From Marinomonas primoryensis (lineage in GTDB: Bacteria > Pseudomonadota > Gammaproteobacteria > Pseudomonadales > Marinomonadaceae), in the NCBI RefSeq assembly GCF_013372285.1, contig NZ_CP054301.1, positions 2,597,001 through 2,661,000 on the forward strand: a stretch of 64,000 bases of DNA, in the 5' to 3' direction. The notes beneath the pieces are model-generated. The model did not search any database. It was given only the letters and a program-made list of their open reading frames with translations, and was not told where the DNA came from. A program made the position numbers and the translations under genes. Below, piece by piece: positions 16,543-26,113 of the stretch; position 1 is the first letter of the stretch, and every line of letters begins with the position of its first letter.

Positions 16543-17475
16543 TTAAAAAGTAAAACCGGCTTTTTTTAAGTTCGCAGACAAATACTCGTAACCTTTCGTT
16601 GCATACGTTAATGGGTGCGCAATAGCCGGATCCTGCTCCGCTTCCACCACAATCCAACCGGAATAGTCCACAGATTTCAGCACTTCAAAAATAGGGAAAT
16701 AATCAATACTGCCATCGCCAGGTACCGTATAAACACCTTCTAGAACGGCATTCAAAAACGCACTGTCTCGGTTAAGGTTATCCTTCAACACACTTGGACG
16801 AATGTCTTTGCAATGAACATGAGTGATACGTTTAGCGTGCTTTTTCGCCATCGCTAATGCATCACCACCCGCAAACGTAATATGACCGGTGTCCAGCAAC
16901 AAACCGACGTTATCTCCCGTCATTTGCATTAGCTTATCGACTTCTTCCGCGGTTTCGATGACGGTGCCCATATGATGGTGATACGCCATTTTGACGCCTT
17001 CGGCGGCCATGTAATTCGCTACCGCAGTCATACGTTTGGCGTATTCGTCCCATTGGTTCGCCGTCATACGGGGGCGATAAGACAAAGGAACGGATTGATC
17101 TCCATGAATACAGCCACTGACTTCGGCAAACACCATGACAGTCGACCCTAACGCTTTGAGCAAATTGAGGTGATCTTGCATCGCTGCAATTTCGTCTTCT
17201 ACACTTCGCTCAAGTAAACGTGCACTGTACCAGCCTGATACAAGAGACAAATCATGTTGCTTTAAGATTGGCCCTAAGACAGACGCATCACGAGGAAATT
17301 TATTACCTAATTCTATGCCGCTGTAACCGGCCTGACGAGCTTCACTCAAACATACTTCGAGCGGTGTATCCGCGCCCAACGAGGGTAAATCGTCGTTAGT
17401 CCAAGTCAGAGGATTAATGCCGATTCGGATGTTGGATTCCGTTTTCGCGTTATTGTTTTTATTGTTGCTGTTCAT
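16543..17475 (-). CDS. iolE: myo-inosose-2 dehydratase
   Basis: Dehydrates 2-keto-myo-inositol to a 1,2-diketone, the second step of inositol degradation. 310 residues of the xylose-isomerase-like TIM barrel: GINPLTWTNDDLPSLG at the start, AYHHHMGTVIET with metal-binding histidines, LLLDTGHITFAGGD, THVHCKDIRP, and the conserved WIVVEAEQDP near the end. It lies 28 bases after iolD and 47 before iolA. The first ~14 residues are an Asn-rich low-complexity tail. Confidence 0.93.
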   Translation of the reverse strand: MNSNNKNNNAKTESNIRIGINPLTWTNDDLPSLGADTPLEVCLSEARQAGYSGIELGNKFPRDASVLGPILKQHDLSLVSGWYSARLLERSVEDEIAAMQDHLNLLKALGSTVMVFAEVSGCIHGDQSVPLSYRPRMTANQWDEYAKRMTAVANYMAAEGVKMAYHHHMGTVIETAEEVDKLMQMTGDNVGLLLDTGHITFAGGDALAMAKKHAKRITHVHCKDIRPSVLKDNLNRDSAFLNAVLEGVYTVPGDGSIDYFPIFEVLKSVDYSGWIVVEAEQDPAIAHPLTYATKGYEYLSANLKKAGFTF

Positions 17476-17503
17476 AGGATTGCTCCAAGCTCTGATCTAA
17501 AAG

Positions 17504-19366
17504 TTAATAAGGCTGTTGCTGTTTGGCTATTTTGTACTGATGTTCGGCGTTTACCACAGTGTCACGAGTTGACACTTCTGGTACGGCCACATCCCACCAC
17601 GCCCCGCCTGCTTGCGTGCTTGGCATTGGGTCGGTGTCTATCGCAATCACATAGGTTTTATCACTGGCTCTTGCTCGCGCTAATGCGGCTTCTAGTTCCG
17701 CCAGACAAGCCACTTTTTCAGACGCCGCACCCAAGGCTTTCGCGTGTGCGGCAAAGTCTGTTTTAGGAGCGCCCGCTTCAACCGTGTGACAGTTTTGCAA
17801 TAAGTTATTGAACGGTTCGCCGCCGCACGCTTGCTGTAATCGATTGATACAGGCGTAACCTCGGTTATCCAAAACGACAATAGTGAGTTTTAAACCCAAC
17901 ATGACAGAGGTAGCGATTTCCGAGTTCAGCATTAAATAACTGCCGTCTCCCACCATCACGATCACCTCTCGTTCTGGCGTTGCCATTTTCACACCTAGGC
18001 CACCCGCTAGTTCGTAACCCATACACGAAAAACCGTATTCCACGTGATAGCCAAGATCAGAAGACGTGCGCCAAAGCTTATGTAATTCACCCGGCAAACC
18101 ACCAGCGGCTTGTACTATGGTGCTATCAACCGAGGCAAAACGATTGATTACGCCAATGACATTCGCATCCGTCGGCAAGTAGTGTTTGTCGTTCGCTTGT
18201 GTGGGCAAGGCCGTCGCTTGATCCACTGCTGACAGCCATGTGTGATTCAACGCGTGAACATGATCCACCCAGGACGATGGCGTTAGGTGATCTCCCACCT
18301 CAGTCATTAGTTCTTGCAGTGTCACTTTTGCATCACCGGCCAAAGGTAAAGAACGATGTTTTTCTGCATCGAACGGCGTCACGTTTAGACTCAGTAAAGT
18401 GTGATCCAGATTTGCAAATAATGTACGAGATGCCGAAGTGAAATCTTGCAACCGTGTGCCAATGGCAATAATCAAATCCGCTTCTTGTGCCGCCGCATTG
18501 GCCGCACTCGATCCGGTTACGCCGACCGAGCCAAGATTGAACTTATGATCCCAAGCCAACGCTCCCTTGCCGGCTTGTGTTTCACACGCGGGAATCTGAT
18601 ATTGCTCAATAAACGCTGTCGCTTCTTCTACCGCCAAGCTGTAATGCACGCCTCCGCCAAGCAAAATTAATGGCTTTTTTGCCTTTTTAATCGCGTCAAC
18701 GGCCGCCGCTAATTGATCCACATCGGTTCGATTACGACGCAGTTTATGAACTTTCTTGGCAAAGAAATTTATTGGAAAATCAAACGCCATGGTTTGCACA
18801 TCTTGTGGCAATGCTAAGGTCGCAGGGCCACAAGTAATCGGATCCAACATGGTATTAATGGCCGCTGGCAAACTGGTGACCAGCTGCTCTGGGCGATTAA
18901 TACGATCAAAATAACGCGACACTGGACGAAAACAATCATTCACCGACATCGTCGGATCATTAAAATGCTCTACTTGTTGTAACACAGGATCTGGCGTTCG
19001 AGTCGCAAAAACATCACCTGGTAAAAACAACACAGGCAAGCGATTGGCCATGGCCAAACCCGCAGCCGTAATCATGTTGGTTGCACCAGGGCCAATGGAC
19101 GATGTACAGGCCATAATACGTTGACGACGATGCTGTTTCGCGTAAGCGCAAGCAGCCAATGCCATACCCTGTTCGTTATGCGCTCGAAACGTGGTGAACT
19201 CGTTTTTAACCTGTGCCAATGCCTCGCCTACTCCAGCCACGTTACCGTGTCCGAAGATCGCCCAAGCACCACCGAACAGCGGCACCTCTACACCATCAAT
19301 CACGGTGAACTGAACTTGTAGATGCTTGACCAGAGCTTGTGCCATGGTTAAACGTAATGTTTCCAT
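17504..19366 (-). CDS. iolD: 3D-(3,5/4)-trihydroxycyclohexane-1,2-dione hydrolase
   Basis: A thiamine-diphosphate enzyme that opens the inositol-derived ring to 5-deoxy-glucuronate. 620 residues with the three ThDP-enzyme domains: an N-terminal pyrimidine-binding domain with the glutamate in the AHNEQGMALAA segment, a central domain (ILLGGGVHYS), and the C-terminal pyrophosphate-binding GDGSYLMLNSEIATS motif. It starts METLRLTMAQALV after GGAGG. It is separated from iolC by only 3 bases. Confidence 0.94.
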   Translation of the reverse strand: METLRLTMAQALVKHLQVQFTVIDGVEVPLFGGAWAIFGHGNVAGVGEALAQVKNEFTTFRAHNEQGMALAACAYAKQHRRQRIMACTSSIGPGATNMITAAGLAMANRLPVLFLPGDVFATRTPDPVLQQVEHFNDPTMSVNDCFRPVSRYFDRINRPEQLVTSLPAAINTMLDPITCGPATLALPQDVQTMAFDFPINFFAKKVHKLRRNRTDVDQLAAAVDAIKKAKKPLILLGGGVHYSLAVEEATAFIEQYQIPACETQAGKGALAWDHKFNLGSVGVTGSSAANAAAQEADLIIAIGTRLQDFTSASRTLFANLDHTLLSLNVTPFDAEKHRSLPLAGDAKVTLQELMTEVGDHLTPSSWVDHVHALNHTWLSAVDQATALPTQANDKHYLPTDANVIGVINRFASVDSTIVQAAGGLPGELHKLWRTSSDLGYHVEYGFSCMGYELAGGLGVKMATPEREVIVMVGDGSYLMLNSEIATSVMLGLKLTIVVLDNRGYACINRLQQACGGEPFNNLLQNCHTVEAGAPKTDFAAHAKALGAASEKVACLAELEAALARARASDKTYVIAIDTDPMPSTQAGGAWWDVAVPEVSTRDTVVNAEHQYKIAKQQQPY

Positions 19367-19369
19367 TTT

Positions 19370-21340
19370 TTATGCCTCCATCCGCTTAGCAGATTGTTCA
19401 CCAAGGTTTTTGCCATTACGCTGCTGCCATAACTCACTCATTTCCAAATAGTTCTTTTTAACCCTTGAAGTGAATTCCTTGTCATCGATTTCTTTTCTTA
19501 GCCAAGCCTTAGTTGGTTCGGAGAAAATAGTGCGTCCGATGGCAAAGCCTTTGCAAATATCTTGCCCTGCTGCGGCATTAAAACCAGCTTTTAGCTCTTC
19601 AACTGGCGCGTCCAAACCAAGCAATACCACGCCTCGGCAATAAGGCGATCGCGCTTTGATCAGATCACCAATATTTTTCCAAGCGGCTTTACTGGGCGAA
19701 GGCAGCTTCCACCAATCTGGAAACACGCCCAAGTTGTAAAAGCGTTCAATTGAACGAGACAAGGTATCGTCTTGTACATCTGAATCGGCTGGAGGAATGA
19801 TTTCAACAAGCAACTCATGGCCTGTTGTGCAGCAAGCACGGTAAAGATCCATGACTTTCTGCTCTTGCTCATTACGCAATGCAATGGCGTCATCGGGATG
19901 ATAAAAAACCAAACATTTCACAATGTGATTCACAGGCCAAGTCGCAATAGTTTGCCCTACGTTGTTGCCTAATTCGAATCGAAGTGGTCGACTGCTTGGC
20001 AGCTCTACTGGACGAGCAATCCAATGATCTTTGCCCGTAATATCATTCAATACATCTTGTGCAAAGGTACCATCGGCTAAAATACCCGTACCGCCAACGT
20101 TGCCTTCTAGGCTAGAAGCCCCTTGATAAGCGGCTTCTAATATCAATTTTTTGGCTTTGGATATTTGCGACAGTGGCACACCTGCTTCACGACACATATC
20201 CACGAATTGACGTCGATGATCAAACGCCAAAATACACATGTCTTGCCATTCTTTACCCTGCTCATGACGCACAGTGCGTTGCGTTGTCACACGATGTAAA
20301 TAGTTAAGTACTGGATCAAGATCAGGACGTGGAATGTCATCACGGTGAATCAGATAATAATCCAGCTCTTCACGACTCGGCATGGCAGGCGAACAACCAT
20401 GTCGAGACACCACTATGGCACCGCAAGCATTGGCATAATCACACGCATTTTCAGTGGTTTCCCCCTGAATCCAGCCGCGTAAATAACCACTCAAAAAAGC
20501 GTCGCCTGCCCCCAACACATTTAACACATCAACTGTGACGCCATAACGAGTAATGCCCTCGTCTAATGTCACTGGGATCGCCCCTTTAAATACAGAACAA
20601 CCCAAAGCACCGCGTTTTACCACCAACTCAGCAGACGAAACATGGCGGATCCGCTTTAAACATTCGATGGTGTCTTCACTGCCACCTGCGATATGAAACT
20701 CTTCTTCTGTTCCGACCACCAAATCACACAATGGCATGATAGATAAAAGATGCTGAGTCACAGAGTCGTTCGACACAAAACGATTTTCACCTTCACCACG
20801 ACCAGTTAACCCCCACAACACAGGACGATAATCGATGTCGACCACGACTTTAGTATTATTGGCTTTCGCGTATTGAATCGCCGTTCTAGCGGCTTGGTCT
20901 GTGCCTTTGGTGGAAAAATGCGTTCCGGTGATCAACAAGGCTTTTGCTGAAGCGATGTAAGCTTCGTCAAAATCGTCTTCGCTGATCGCCATGTCAGCGC
21001 AGTTTTCACGGTAAAAGATTAATGGAAAGGTATCTTTGTCCTTGATACCCAACAACACCAAACCGGTTAAACGCTCTTCATCGGTGACAACATGAGAAAC
21101 ATCCACACCGGCTCGTGCCAATTCTTTACGGACAAATCGCCCCATGTGTTCATCGCCGACCCGCGTTAACATGGCCGACTTCAACCCCATGCGAGAGGTC
21201 CCAAACGCAATATTGCAAGACGAGCCGCCAAGGTATTTCTTAAAGCTACTCACGTCTTCTAATGGCGCGCCAATTTGTTCCGAATACAGGTCAACAGCGG
21301 CACGCCCTAAGCAAATAACATCCAATTTTTTATTATTCAT
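19370..21340 (-). CDS. iolC: 5-dehydro-2-deoxygluconokinase fused to DUF2090 (IolJ-like aldolase) domain
   Basis: 656 residues. The N-terminal half (1-~330) is a pfkB kinase: CLGRAAVDLYSEQ, GGSSCNIAFGTSRMG, and the anion-hole/base motif NVLGAGDAFLSGYLRG. It phosphorylates 2-deoxy-5-keto-gluconate. The C-terminal half (~350-650) is DUF2090, an aldolase-like barrel (LAFDHRRQFVDMC, GNVGGTGILADGTF, ARSPYCRGVVLLGLDAP) thought to take the place of the separate IolJ aldolase, giving malonate semialdehyde and DHAP. No separate iolJ is present in the window, which supports that role. Start ATG overlaps the previous stop by 4 bases. Confidence 0.92.
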   Translation of the reverse strand: MNNKKLDVICLGRAAVDLYSEQIGAPLEDVSSFKKYLGGSSCNIAFGTSRMGLKSAMLTRVGDEHMGRFVRKELARAGVDVSHVVTDEERLTGLVLLGIKDKDTFPLIFYRENCADMAISEDDFDEAYIASAKALLITGTHFSTKGTDQAARTAIQYAKANNTKVVVDIDYRPVLWGLTGRGEGENRFVSNDSVTQHLLSIMPLCDLVVGTEEEFHIAGGSEDTIECLKRIRHVSSAELVVKRGALGCSVFKGAIPVTLDEGITRYGVTVDVLNVLGAGDAFLSGYLRGWIQGETTENACDYANACGAIVVSRHGCSPAMPSREELDYYLIHRDDIPRPDLDPVLNYLHRVTTQRTVRHEQGKEWQDMCILAFDHRRQFVDMCREAGVPLSQISKAKKLILEAAYQGASSLEGNVGGTGILADGTFAQDVLNDITGKDHWIARPVELPSSRPLRFELGNNVGQTIATWPVNHIVKCLVFYHPDDAIALRNEQEQKVMDLYRACCTTGHELLVEIIPPADSDVQDDTLSRSIERFYNLGVFPDWWKLPSPSKAAWKNIGDLIKARSPYCRGVVLLGLDAPVEELKAGFNAAAGQDICKGFAIGRTIFSEPTKAWLRKEIDDKEFTSRVKKNYLEMSELWQQRNGKNLGEQSAKRMEA

Positions 21341-22491
21341 TTTTGTTCCCCATCGTACTGCTCAACCTCGACCCACGCTCTTTTATCAACGGATTCAACC
21401 ACGCTATCGAGAATGATATTTACCTGTGTCGCCGCTCGAAAATCAGGCCACAATGGCGCGTTATGTACTATGCCTTGGTATAAATCTCGGATTTCAACCG
21501 CTTTCATGTCATTGAAACCCAGACCGTGACCCGCTGAAACACAAAAGGCTTGATAATCAGGGTGCTCAGGGCCAACCAAAATACGTTTAAAACCTTGCGT
21601 TTGCGGGTTCCCTTCATTGATGTACAAAGACAACTCCGACAAAGTTTCTTGGTCAAAAATCAAGGTTCCCTTAGTCCCCGTAATTTCAAACGACAGACCA
21701 TTTTTGCGTCCCCAAGCAATGCGTGAGGCTTCTAACGTACCTTGCGCACCATTAGCAAAACGCACCATCATGTGAGCTTGATCGTCGTTTTCAACATTAC
21801 CAACGCCATCTTCGCCTTGAGCTAAAGGACGCTGTTGATGAACCACTTTAAGATCCGCGCACAAGGACTGAATCGGTGCCACCAAATGAATCGCCAATTG
21901 CACAAGATGCGAGGCCAAATCGTTTAGCGCCCCCGTACCAGCAAACTGTTTTTGCAAACGCCAGCTAAAGGGCAAATTCGAATCGGCCAAATAATCTTCG
22001 TTAAACACACCGCGAAAATGCACCACGTCACCGATGTCGCCACGTTCAATCAATTGCTTGGCAAATTGCACTGTAGGATTCTTGATGTAATTAAAGCCAA
22101 CCAAGGTTTTTACACCTGCTAACTCAGCCGCTTCGGTCATTTCCTTAGCGTCATCAGCGTTCAGCGCTAGAGGCTTTTCACTGTAAACATGTTTTCCAGC
22201 GGCAATGGCGGCCAGCGCAATGTCTTTGTGTAAAAAATTGGGGGCACAAATATCCACCACATCAATATCAGGGTCATTAATTAAGCGTTTCCAATCCCCT
22301 GTTGAGCGGTTAAAGCCCAGCTCTTGAGCCTTCATCTCAGCCAGTTCTGGTGTTGCATCGGCCAGCATTTCACACTGCAATTGCCCCTGTGGAATCGCAA
22401 AGGCCGCTATTGCATTACGATAAGCAATGGCATGTGCTTTTCCCATGTAACCTGAACCAACCAAACCCACACGCATTTTATTCGTTGTCAT
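21337..22491 (-). CDS. Gfo/Idh/MocA-family oxidoreductase, second inositol-type dehydrogenase
   Basis: 384 residues: Rossmann motif VGSGYMGKAHAIAYRN, the EKPLALN lysine segment near residue 103, GFNYIKNP, and a substrate domain (NDLASHLVQLA). It sits between the transporter ATPase and iolC, overlapping iolC by 4 bases, so it belongs to inositol use. It is longer than and clearly different from the distal iolG. A likely job is oxidation of scyllo- or D-chiro-inositol or of a related polyol; the sequence does not decide. Confidence 0.85.
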   Translation of the reverse strand: MTTNKMRVGLVGSGYMGKAHAIAYRNAIAAFAIPQGQLQCEMLADATPELAEMKAQELGFNRSTGDWKRLINDPDIDVVDICAPNFLHKDIALAAIAAGKHVYSEKPLALNADDAKEMTEAAELAGVKTLVGFNYIKNPTVQFAKQLIERGDIGDVVHFRGVFNEDYLADSNLPFSWRLQKQFAGTGALNDLASHLVQLAIHLVAPIQSLCADLKVVHQQRPLAQGEDGVGNVENDDQAHMMVRFANGAQGTLEASRIAWGRKNGLSFEITGTKGTLIFDQETLSELSLYINEGNPQTQGFKRILVGPEHPDYQAFCVSAGHGLGFNDMKAVEIRDLYQGIVHNAPLWPDFRAATQVNIILDSVVESVDKRAWVEVEQYDGEQK

Positions 22492-22503
22492 AATGACTTT
22501 CCT

Positions 22504-23301
22504 TTAGGCTGTGGCATCTAATCGGCTGAACTCTTCTAATTCAGCGGTCAATTCGTCTAACTCTTGACCGCCCGCCATCATTTCTAAAACATCTTCCCGG
22601 CTTACTTCTGACTTCAAGAAAGAACCTAGGCTTTGACCACGGTTTAGTAGTGTAAAACGATCAGCAATGGGATAAGCATGATGTACATTGTGGGTAATCA
22701 AGATCACCGCTAATCCTCTGGCTTTGGCTTTGGCAACCACTTTTAATACATTCGCAGACTGCTTCACACCCAATGCCGCTGTTGGCTCGTCTAATATAAG
22801 AACCTTGGCACCAAAGTGAATCGCACGAGCGATCGCTAAACATTGTTTTTCACCTCCAGACATGGTGCCAATAGCTTGCGAAGGATCACGAACATTGATA
22901 CCCATTTCTGACATGCCAGATTGCGCAATCTTATTAGCGTTCTCAATATCAAAACGCTTAAAGATACCGCGCCCTGTGGTTAACTCTCGGCCCATGAAAA
23001 AGTTACGTGTAACGCTCATCAAGGGCACAAGCGCAAGATCTTGATACACCGTTGCGATTCCCGCATCCAGTGCCTCTACTGGGGACTTAAACACGACCGC
23101 TTTACCATCTAAATAGTATTCGCCTTCGCTTGGTGCATGCACCCCTGCTAATGTTTTGATGAGCGTTGATTTACCCGCGCCGTTGTCGCCTAACAAACAG
23201 TGAACTTCACCCAATCTCACTTGCATATTAATGTCTTTTAAGGCGATGACAGAACCGAAGTAGCGGCTCACATTCTTCAATTCAATTATAAAATCACTCA
23301 T
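22504..23301 (-). CDS. Inositol ABC transporter, ATP-binding protein
   Basis: 265 residues with one ATPase domain: Walker [19 protein letters not shown], signature [16 protein letters not shown], Walker [13 protein letters not shown], and an H-loop in [10 protein letters not shown] single-domain ATPase differs from the double-domain RbsA/MglA type but is usual in iol clusters. The start at 23301 has GGAGA six to seven bases upstream; an in-frame ATG at 23328 lacks one. It energises uptake together with the upstream permease (54-base gap) and the divergent binding protein. Confidence 0.9.
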   Translation of the reverse strand: MSDFIIELKNVSRYFGSVIALKDINMQVRLGEVHCLLGDNGAGKSTLIKTLAGVHAPSEGEYYLDGKAVVFKSPVEALDAGIATVYQDLALVPLMSVTRNFFMGRELTTGRGIFKRFDIENANKIAQSGMSEMGINVRDPSQAIGTMSGGEKQCLAIARAIHFGAKVLILDEPTAALGVKQSANVLKVVAKAKARGLAVILITHNVHHAYPIADRFTLLNRGQSLGSFLKSEVSREDVLEMMAGGQELDELTAELEEFSRLDATA

Positions 23302-23355
23302 TTTTGTTCTCCTAAATTCTTCATCCAAAAAGTAAACTCGAATACGGACACCGAT

Positions 23356-24513
23356 CTAATGTCGGGCTTCTGTCACTTTTTTACGGATATAGTTGTTGAA
23401 CAAAACAGCGATTAACAGCATGCCGCCTAAGAAAACTCGGAACCAATCTGAGTCAATACCAGTGAAGAAAATACCCATTTGGACCACACCAAAGATCAAT
23501 GCACCAAAACAAGCACCGATAACAGAGCCGTAACCACCGGTGAGCAAAGCACCACCAATAACCACCGCGATAATGGCTTCAAACTCTTTTAATACGCCTC
23601 GATCTGCCGACGCAGAGCCAAACTCAAATACCTGACAAGCGGCGTAAACTGTGGCCGTAAAAGCAGTAAACATGAACAAAGAGATTTTTACTTTATCGAC
23701 GGGAACACCGACGTTACGCGCCGCTTTGTTATCTCCACCAGTGGCAAAGATCCAATTACCAAACGGCGTGCGTAACAGAACCCAACTCGCAATAATCGCC
23801 AATCCTAAACACCAGACAATCACCATAGGGACTCCATCAACGACGGGATAACCATCGTCATAGGTACTACCAATTCCCATATCAGCAAGCCAAATAAACA
23901 CGCCCTGACCTATTCTTCCGCCAAAAATAACTGCCAGCCAATCTCCTTCAGCGTATTTATCAATACCACCTACGATGGTGCGATTAGTGAATAGAATAGA
24001 CAGCGCAATAGTCAAACCGCGTAGAATAAAAAGAAACGCCAGGCTCACAATAAAAGAAGGCAGACCCGTTTTAACCACAATATAACCATTCAGGAAGCCA
24101 ATCAGCATGGCGCCAGCGAAAGCAAAAAGAATGGCTCCCCAAATTGGCCACCCCCAATACACAGCAGGAATGGTCATCATCATGCCAGCAAAACCGATCA
24201 TGGAACCAATGGATAAATCAAACTCGCCGGCGATCATCAACAAACACGCACTGATTGCGATCAAACCTAATTGCGCCGAAACGGTTGCCCAGTTCATGAT
24301 GCCGTCAGAGGCAAACATGCCAGAATCGCCCGCGGTAATGAAGAAAAAGACAAATACGAGAGCCGCACCAGAAATGGCGCCAAATTCAGGTCGATGCAAG
24401 AGTCGCTTCCAAGCAGGAACATTACGAACCCGTTCATCTGCTGCTGCGTTGACACCAGTTGATTTATCTTCTTCTATTTTAGATACCTCAACAGGTTGAG
24501 TTTGATCAGTCAT
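23356..24513 (-). CDS. Inositol ABC transporter, permease
   Basis: 385 residues of the RbsC/BPD_transp_2 permease family with about 9-10 hydrophobic helices. The family motif region GEFDLSIGSMIGFAGM is near residue 95 and GGYGSVIGACFGALIFG near 330. The hydrophilic N-terminal tail of ~35 residues is followed by the first helix. It is the first gene of the minus-strand iol operon. The ATG follows AGGTGAAACGCT. Inositol specificity is inferred from operon context. Confidence 0.9.
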   Translation of the reverse strand: MTDQTQPVEVSKIEEDKSTGVNAAADERVRNVPAWKRLLHRPEFGAISGAALVFVFFFITAGDSGMFASDGIMNWATVSAQLGLIAISACLLMIAGEFDLSIGSMIGFAGMMMTIPAVYWGWPIWGAILFAFAGAMLIGFLNGYIVVKTGLPSFIVSLAFLFILRGLTIALSILFTNRTIVGGIDKYAEGDWLAVIFGGRIGQGVFIWLADMGIGSTYDDGYPVVDGVPMVIVWCLGLAIIASWVLLRTPFGNWIFATGGDNKAARNVGVPVDKVKISLFMFTAFTATVYAACQVFEFGSASADRGVLKEFEAIIAVVIGGALLTGGYGSVIGACFGALIFGVVQMGIFFTGIDSDWFRVFLGGMLLIAVLFNNYIRKKVTEARH

Positions 24514-24653
24514 AGCGTTTCACCTATTTTTATATTTATTTTTTGTGGCTTCTAATCATGCTCTAACCATTTACTACTTAAACCTAACAAAGACAATCGC
24601 ATAGGGAACTTAAGTAGTGCATCTAAGAACGTGATAGAACTTACTGTCTTTTC

Positions 24654-24700
24654 GTTTCAACAATGAAACCATAATAGAATATTTATTTCATTTTTTTCAA
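24654..24700 (-). promoter_or_regulatory. Promoter and palindromic operator A of the iol operon
   Basis: Minus strand: -35 TTGAAA (24700-24695), an 18-base spacer, -10 TATTAT (24676-24671), then directly the perfect palindrome GTTTCA-N4-TGAAAC (24654-24669) across the expected start of transcription. The position suits repression. The RpiR regulator encoded 1.5 kb away is the natural candidate. The 455-base gap 24514-24968 also holds site B; the rest is AT-rich with no gene. Confidence 0.7.
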
Positions 24701-24841
24701 TAGGCAAAATAAATATTTTTATTAAATTTACATTAAAAGACTTTAAAAAAGCCTAGAAACAAACATGGATATTAAATAAAAACGTTTAAAAACAATAATA
24801 TATAGTAAATCCAAACAATAAAAAACCAAAAATTCCAAAAT

Positions 24842-24871
24842 GTTGCAATTATGAAACGTTCATTCTAATAT
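24842..24871 (+). promoter_or_regulatory. Promoter and palindromic operator B of the binding-protein gene
   Basis: Plus strand: -35 TTGCAA (24843-24848), 17-base spacer, -10 TAATAT (24866-24871). The palindrome GTTGCA-N4-TGAAAC (24842-24857) covers the -35 element and has the same architecture as site A (24654-24669). Shared sequence and placement on both divergent promoters point to one regulator. Confidence 0.7.
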
Positions 24872-24968
24872 CATTTCGACTCTGATTAAAAATGAATCAG
24901 CAGCGGTGTTTACTAAATCCAAAAATACGTAACAACAAAAATAATTAAACAAAACGGAGATAGTTGGA

Positions 24969-25928
24969 ATGAAGAACCTTCTTAAGAAAAGCACAGCCAT
25001 ACTGGTAGCAGGTGCGGCGACTTTAGGCGTTATGTCTATGTCATCAACAGTCCACGCCGAAGGCGAACGCTACGTGTTTATATCCCATGCCCCAGACTCT
25101 GATTCATGGTGGAACGTCATTAAGAATGCGGTTAAACATGCCGCTTCTGATATGAATGTTACCGTCGAATATCGCAACCCTCCAACCGGCGATCTAGCCG
25201 ATATGGCGCGTATCGTTGAGCAAGCCGTCGCAACAAACCCTGATGGTATCGTGCTTTCTATTGCCGACTTCGACACATTGGAAGGCCCTCTAAATAAAGC
25301 CTCTCTCAAAGGTATTCCTTTTATTACGATGAACTCTGGTACTCAGCAACAATCCAAAGCATTGGGCGCTTTATTGCATGTAGGCCAACCTGAGTTTGCA
25401 GCTGGCTTCGGCGCAGGTGAACGCGCGAAGAAACAAGGCGTAAAGTCTTTCCTTTGTGTTAACCATTATATTACCAACCCAGCTTCTGTTGAGCGCTGTA
25501 TGGGCTTCGCGAAAGGCTTAGGCGTAGAGCTTGGTAGCCAAATGATCGACTCTGGATCAGATCCAACCAACGTAGAGACTAAAGTATCGGCTTACTTGCG
25601 TAAGCATCCAGATACTCAGGCGATCCTAACGTTAGGACCAACCTCTGCACATCCAACGTTGCGAGCTTTGTCTAAAAACCGAAACTTGAAAGACATTTAT
25701 TTCGGTACGTTTGATTTAAGTGGTGAAATTTCTGCCGCCATTAAAGATGGCAAAATTGACTTCGCGATAGACCAACAACCGTATCTACAAGGTTACCTAC
25801 CTATCAGCTTCCTAACGCTTTATTCTCGCTACGGTTTGATTCCAAGTAACGATGTTAACTCTGGCCCTGGTTTTATTACCAAAGACAACATCGCATTGGT
25901 TGAAAAATACGCTGGGGAATTCCGTTAA
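24969..25928 (+). CDS. Inositol ABC transporter, periplasmic substrate-binding protein
   Basis: 319 residues with a Sec signal peptide (basic start, hydrophobic core, cleavage after VHA, residue 30). The mature protein is a type I periplasmic sugar-binding fold of the RbsB/IbpA class: FISHAPDSDSWWNVIKNAV with aromatic ligand-stacking residues, RIVEQAVATNPDGIVLSI, and GKIDFAIDQQPYLQGYLPI near the C-terminus. It is transcribed divergently from its permease and ATPase, from a promoter overlapped by palindrome B. ACGGAGA provides the ribosome site. Confidence 0.92.
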   Translation: MKNLLKKSTAILVAGAATLGVMSMSSTVHAEGERYVFISHAPDSDSWWNVIKNAVKHAASDMNVTVEYRNPPTGDLADMARIVEQAVATNPDGIVLSIADFDTLEGPLNKASLKGIPFITMNSGTQQQSKALGALLHVGQPEFAAGFGAGERAKKQGVKSFLCVNHYITNPASVERCMGFAKGLGVELGSQMIDSGSDPTNVETKVSAYLRKHPDTQAILTLGPTSAHPTLRALSKNRNLKDIYFGTFDLSGEISAAIKDGKIDFAIDQQPYLQGYLPISFLTLYSRYGLIPSNDVNSGPGFITKDNIALVEKYAGEFR

Positions 25929-25984
25929 TTCACTTTGAAAAACAAGAAAAGAGGTTAAGGACAACCTCATCTATGATCTATCAC

Positions 25985-26019
25985 GTCAGCGGCAAGGCTT
26001 AATTATGCTTGCCGCCTTG
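25985..26019 (+). other. Stem-loop between the binding protein and iolR
   Basis: GCGGCAAG (25989-25996) pairs with CTTGCCGC (26008-26015), extendable by GTCA/TGAC over a small bulge. No U-run follows, so it may be a 3' mRNA-stabilising or attenuating structure that lets the binding protein be made in excess of the downstream regulator. A TATAAT at 26062-26067 could be the -10 of a separate iolR promoter. Confidence 0.5.
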
Positions 26020-26113
26020 ACCGTATAAAAAAACCAGTAAGTATTTAGGGTCAATTATCGCTATAATGCTTGTTTAAAATTGGTATTAGGTTACTACTTT
26101 AGGAGTCACTTTC

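Noticed and set aside
24513..24522. Third IolR-type site at the permease ribosome site
   Set aside because: Only one half-site (TGAAAC) is present; the second half does not match.
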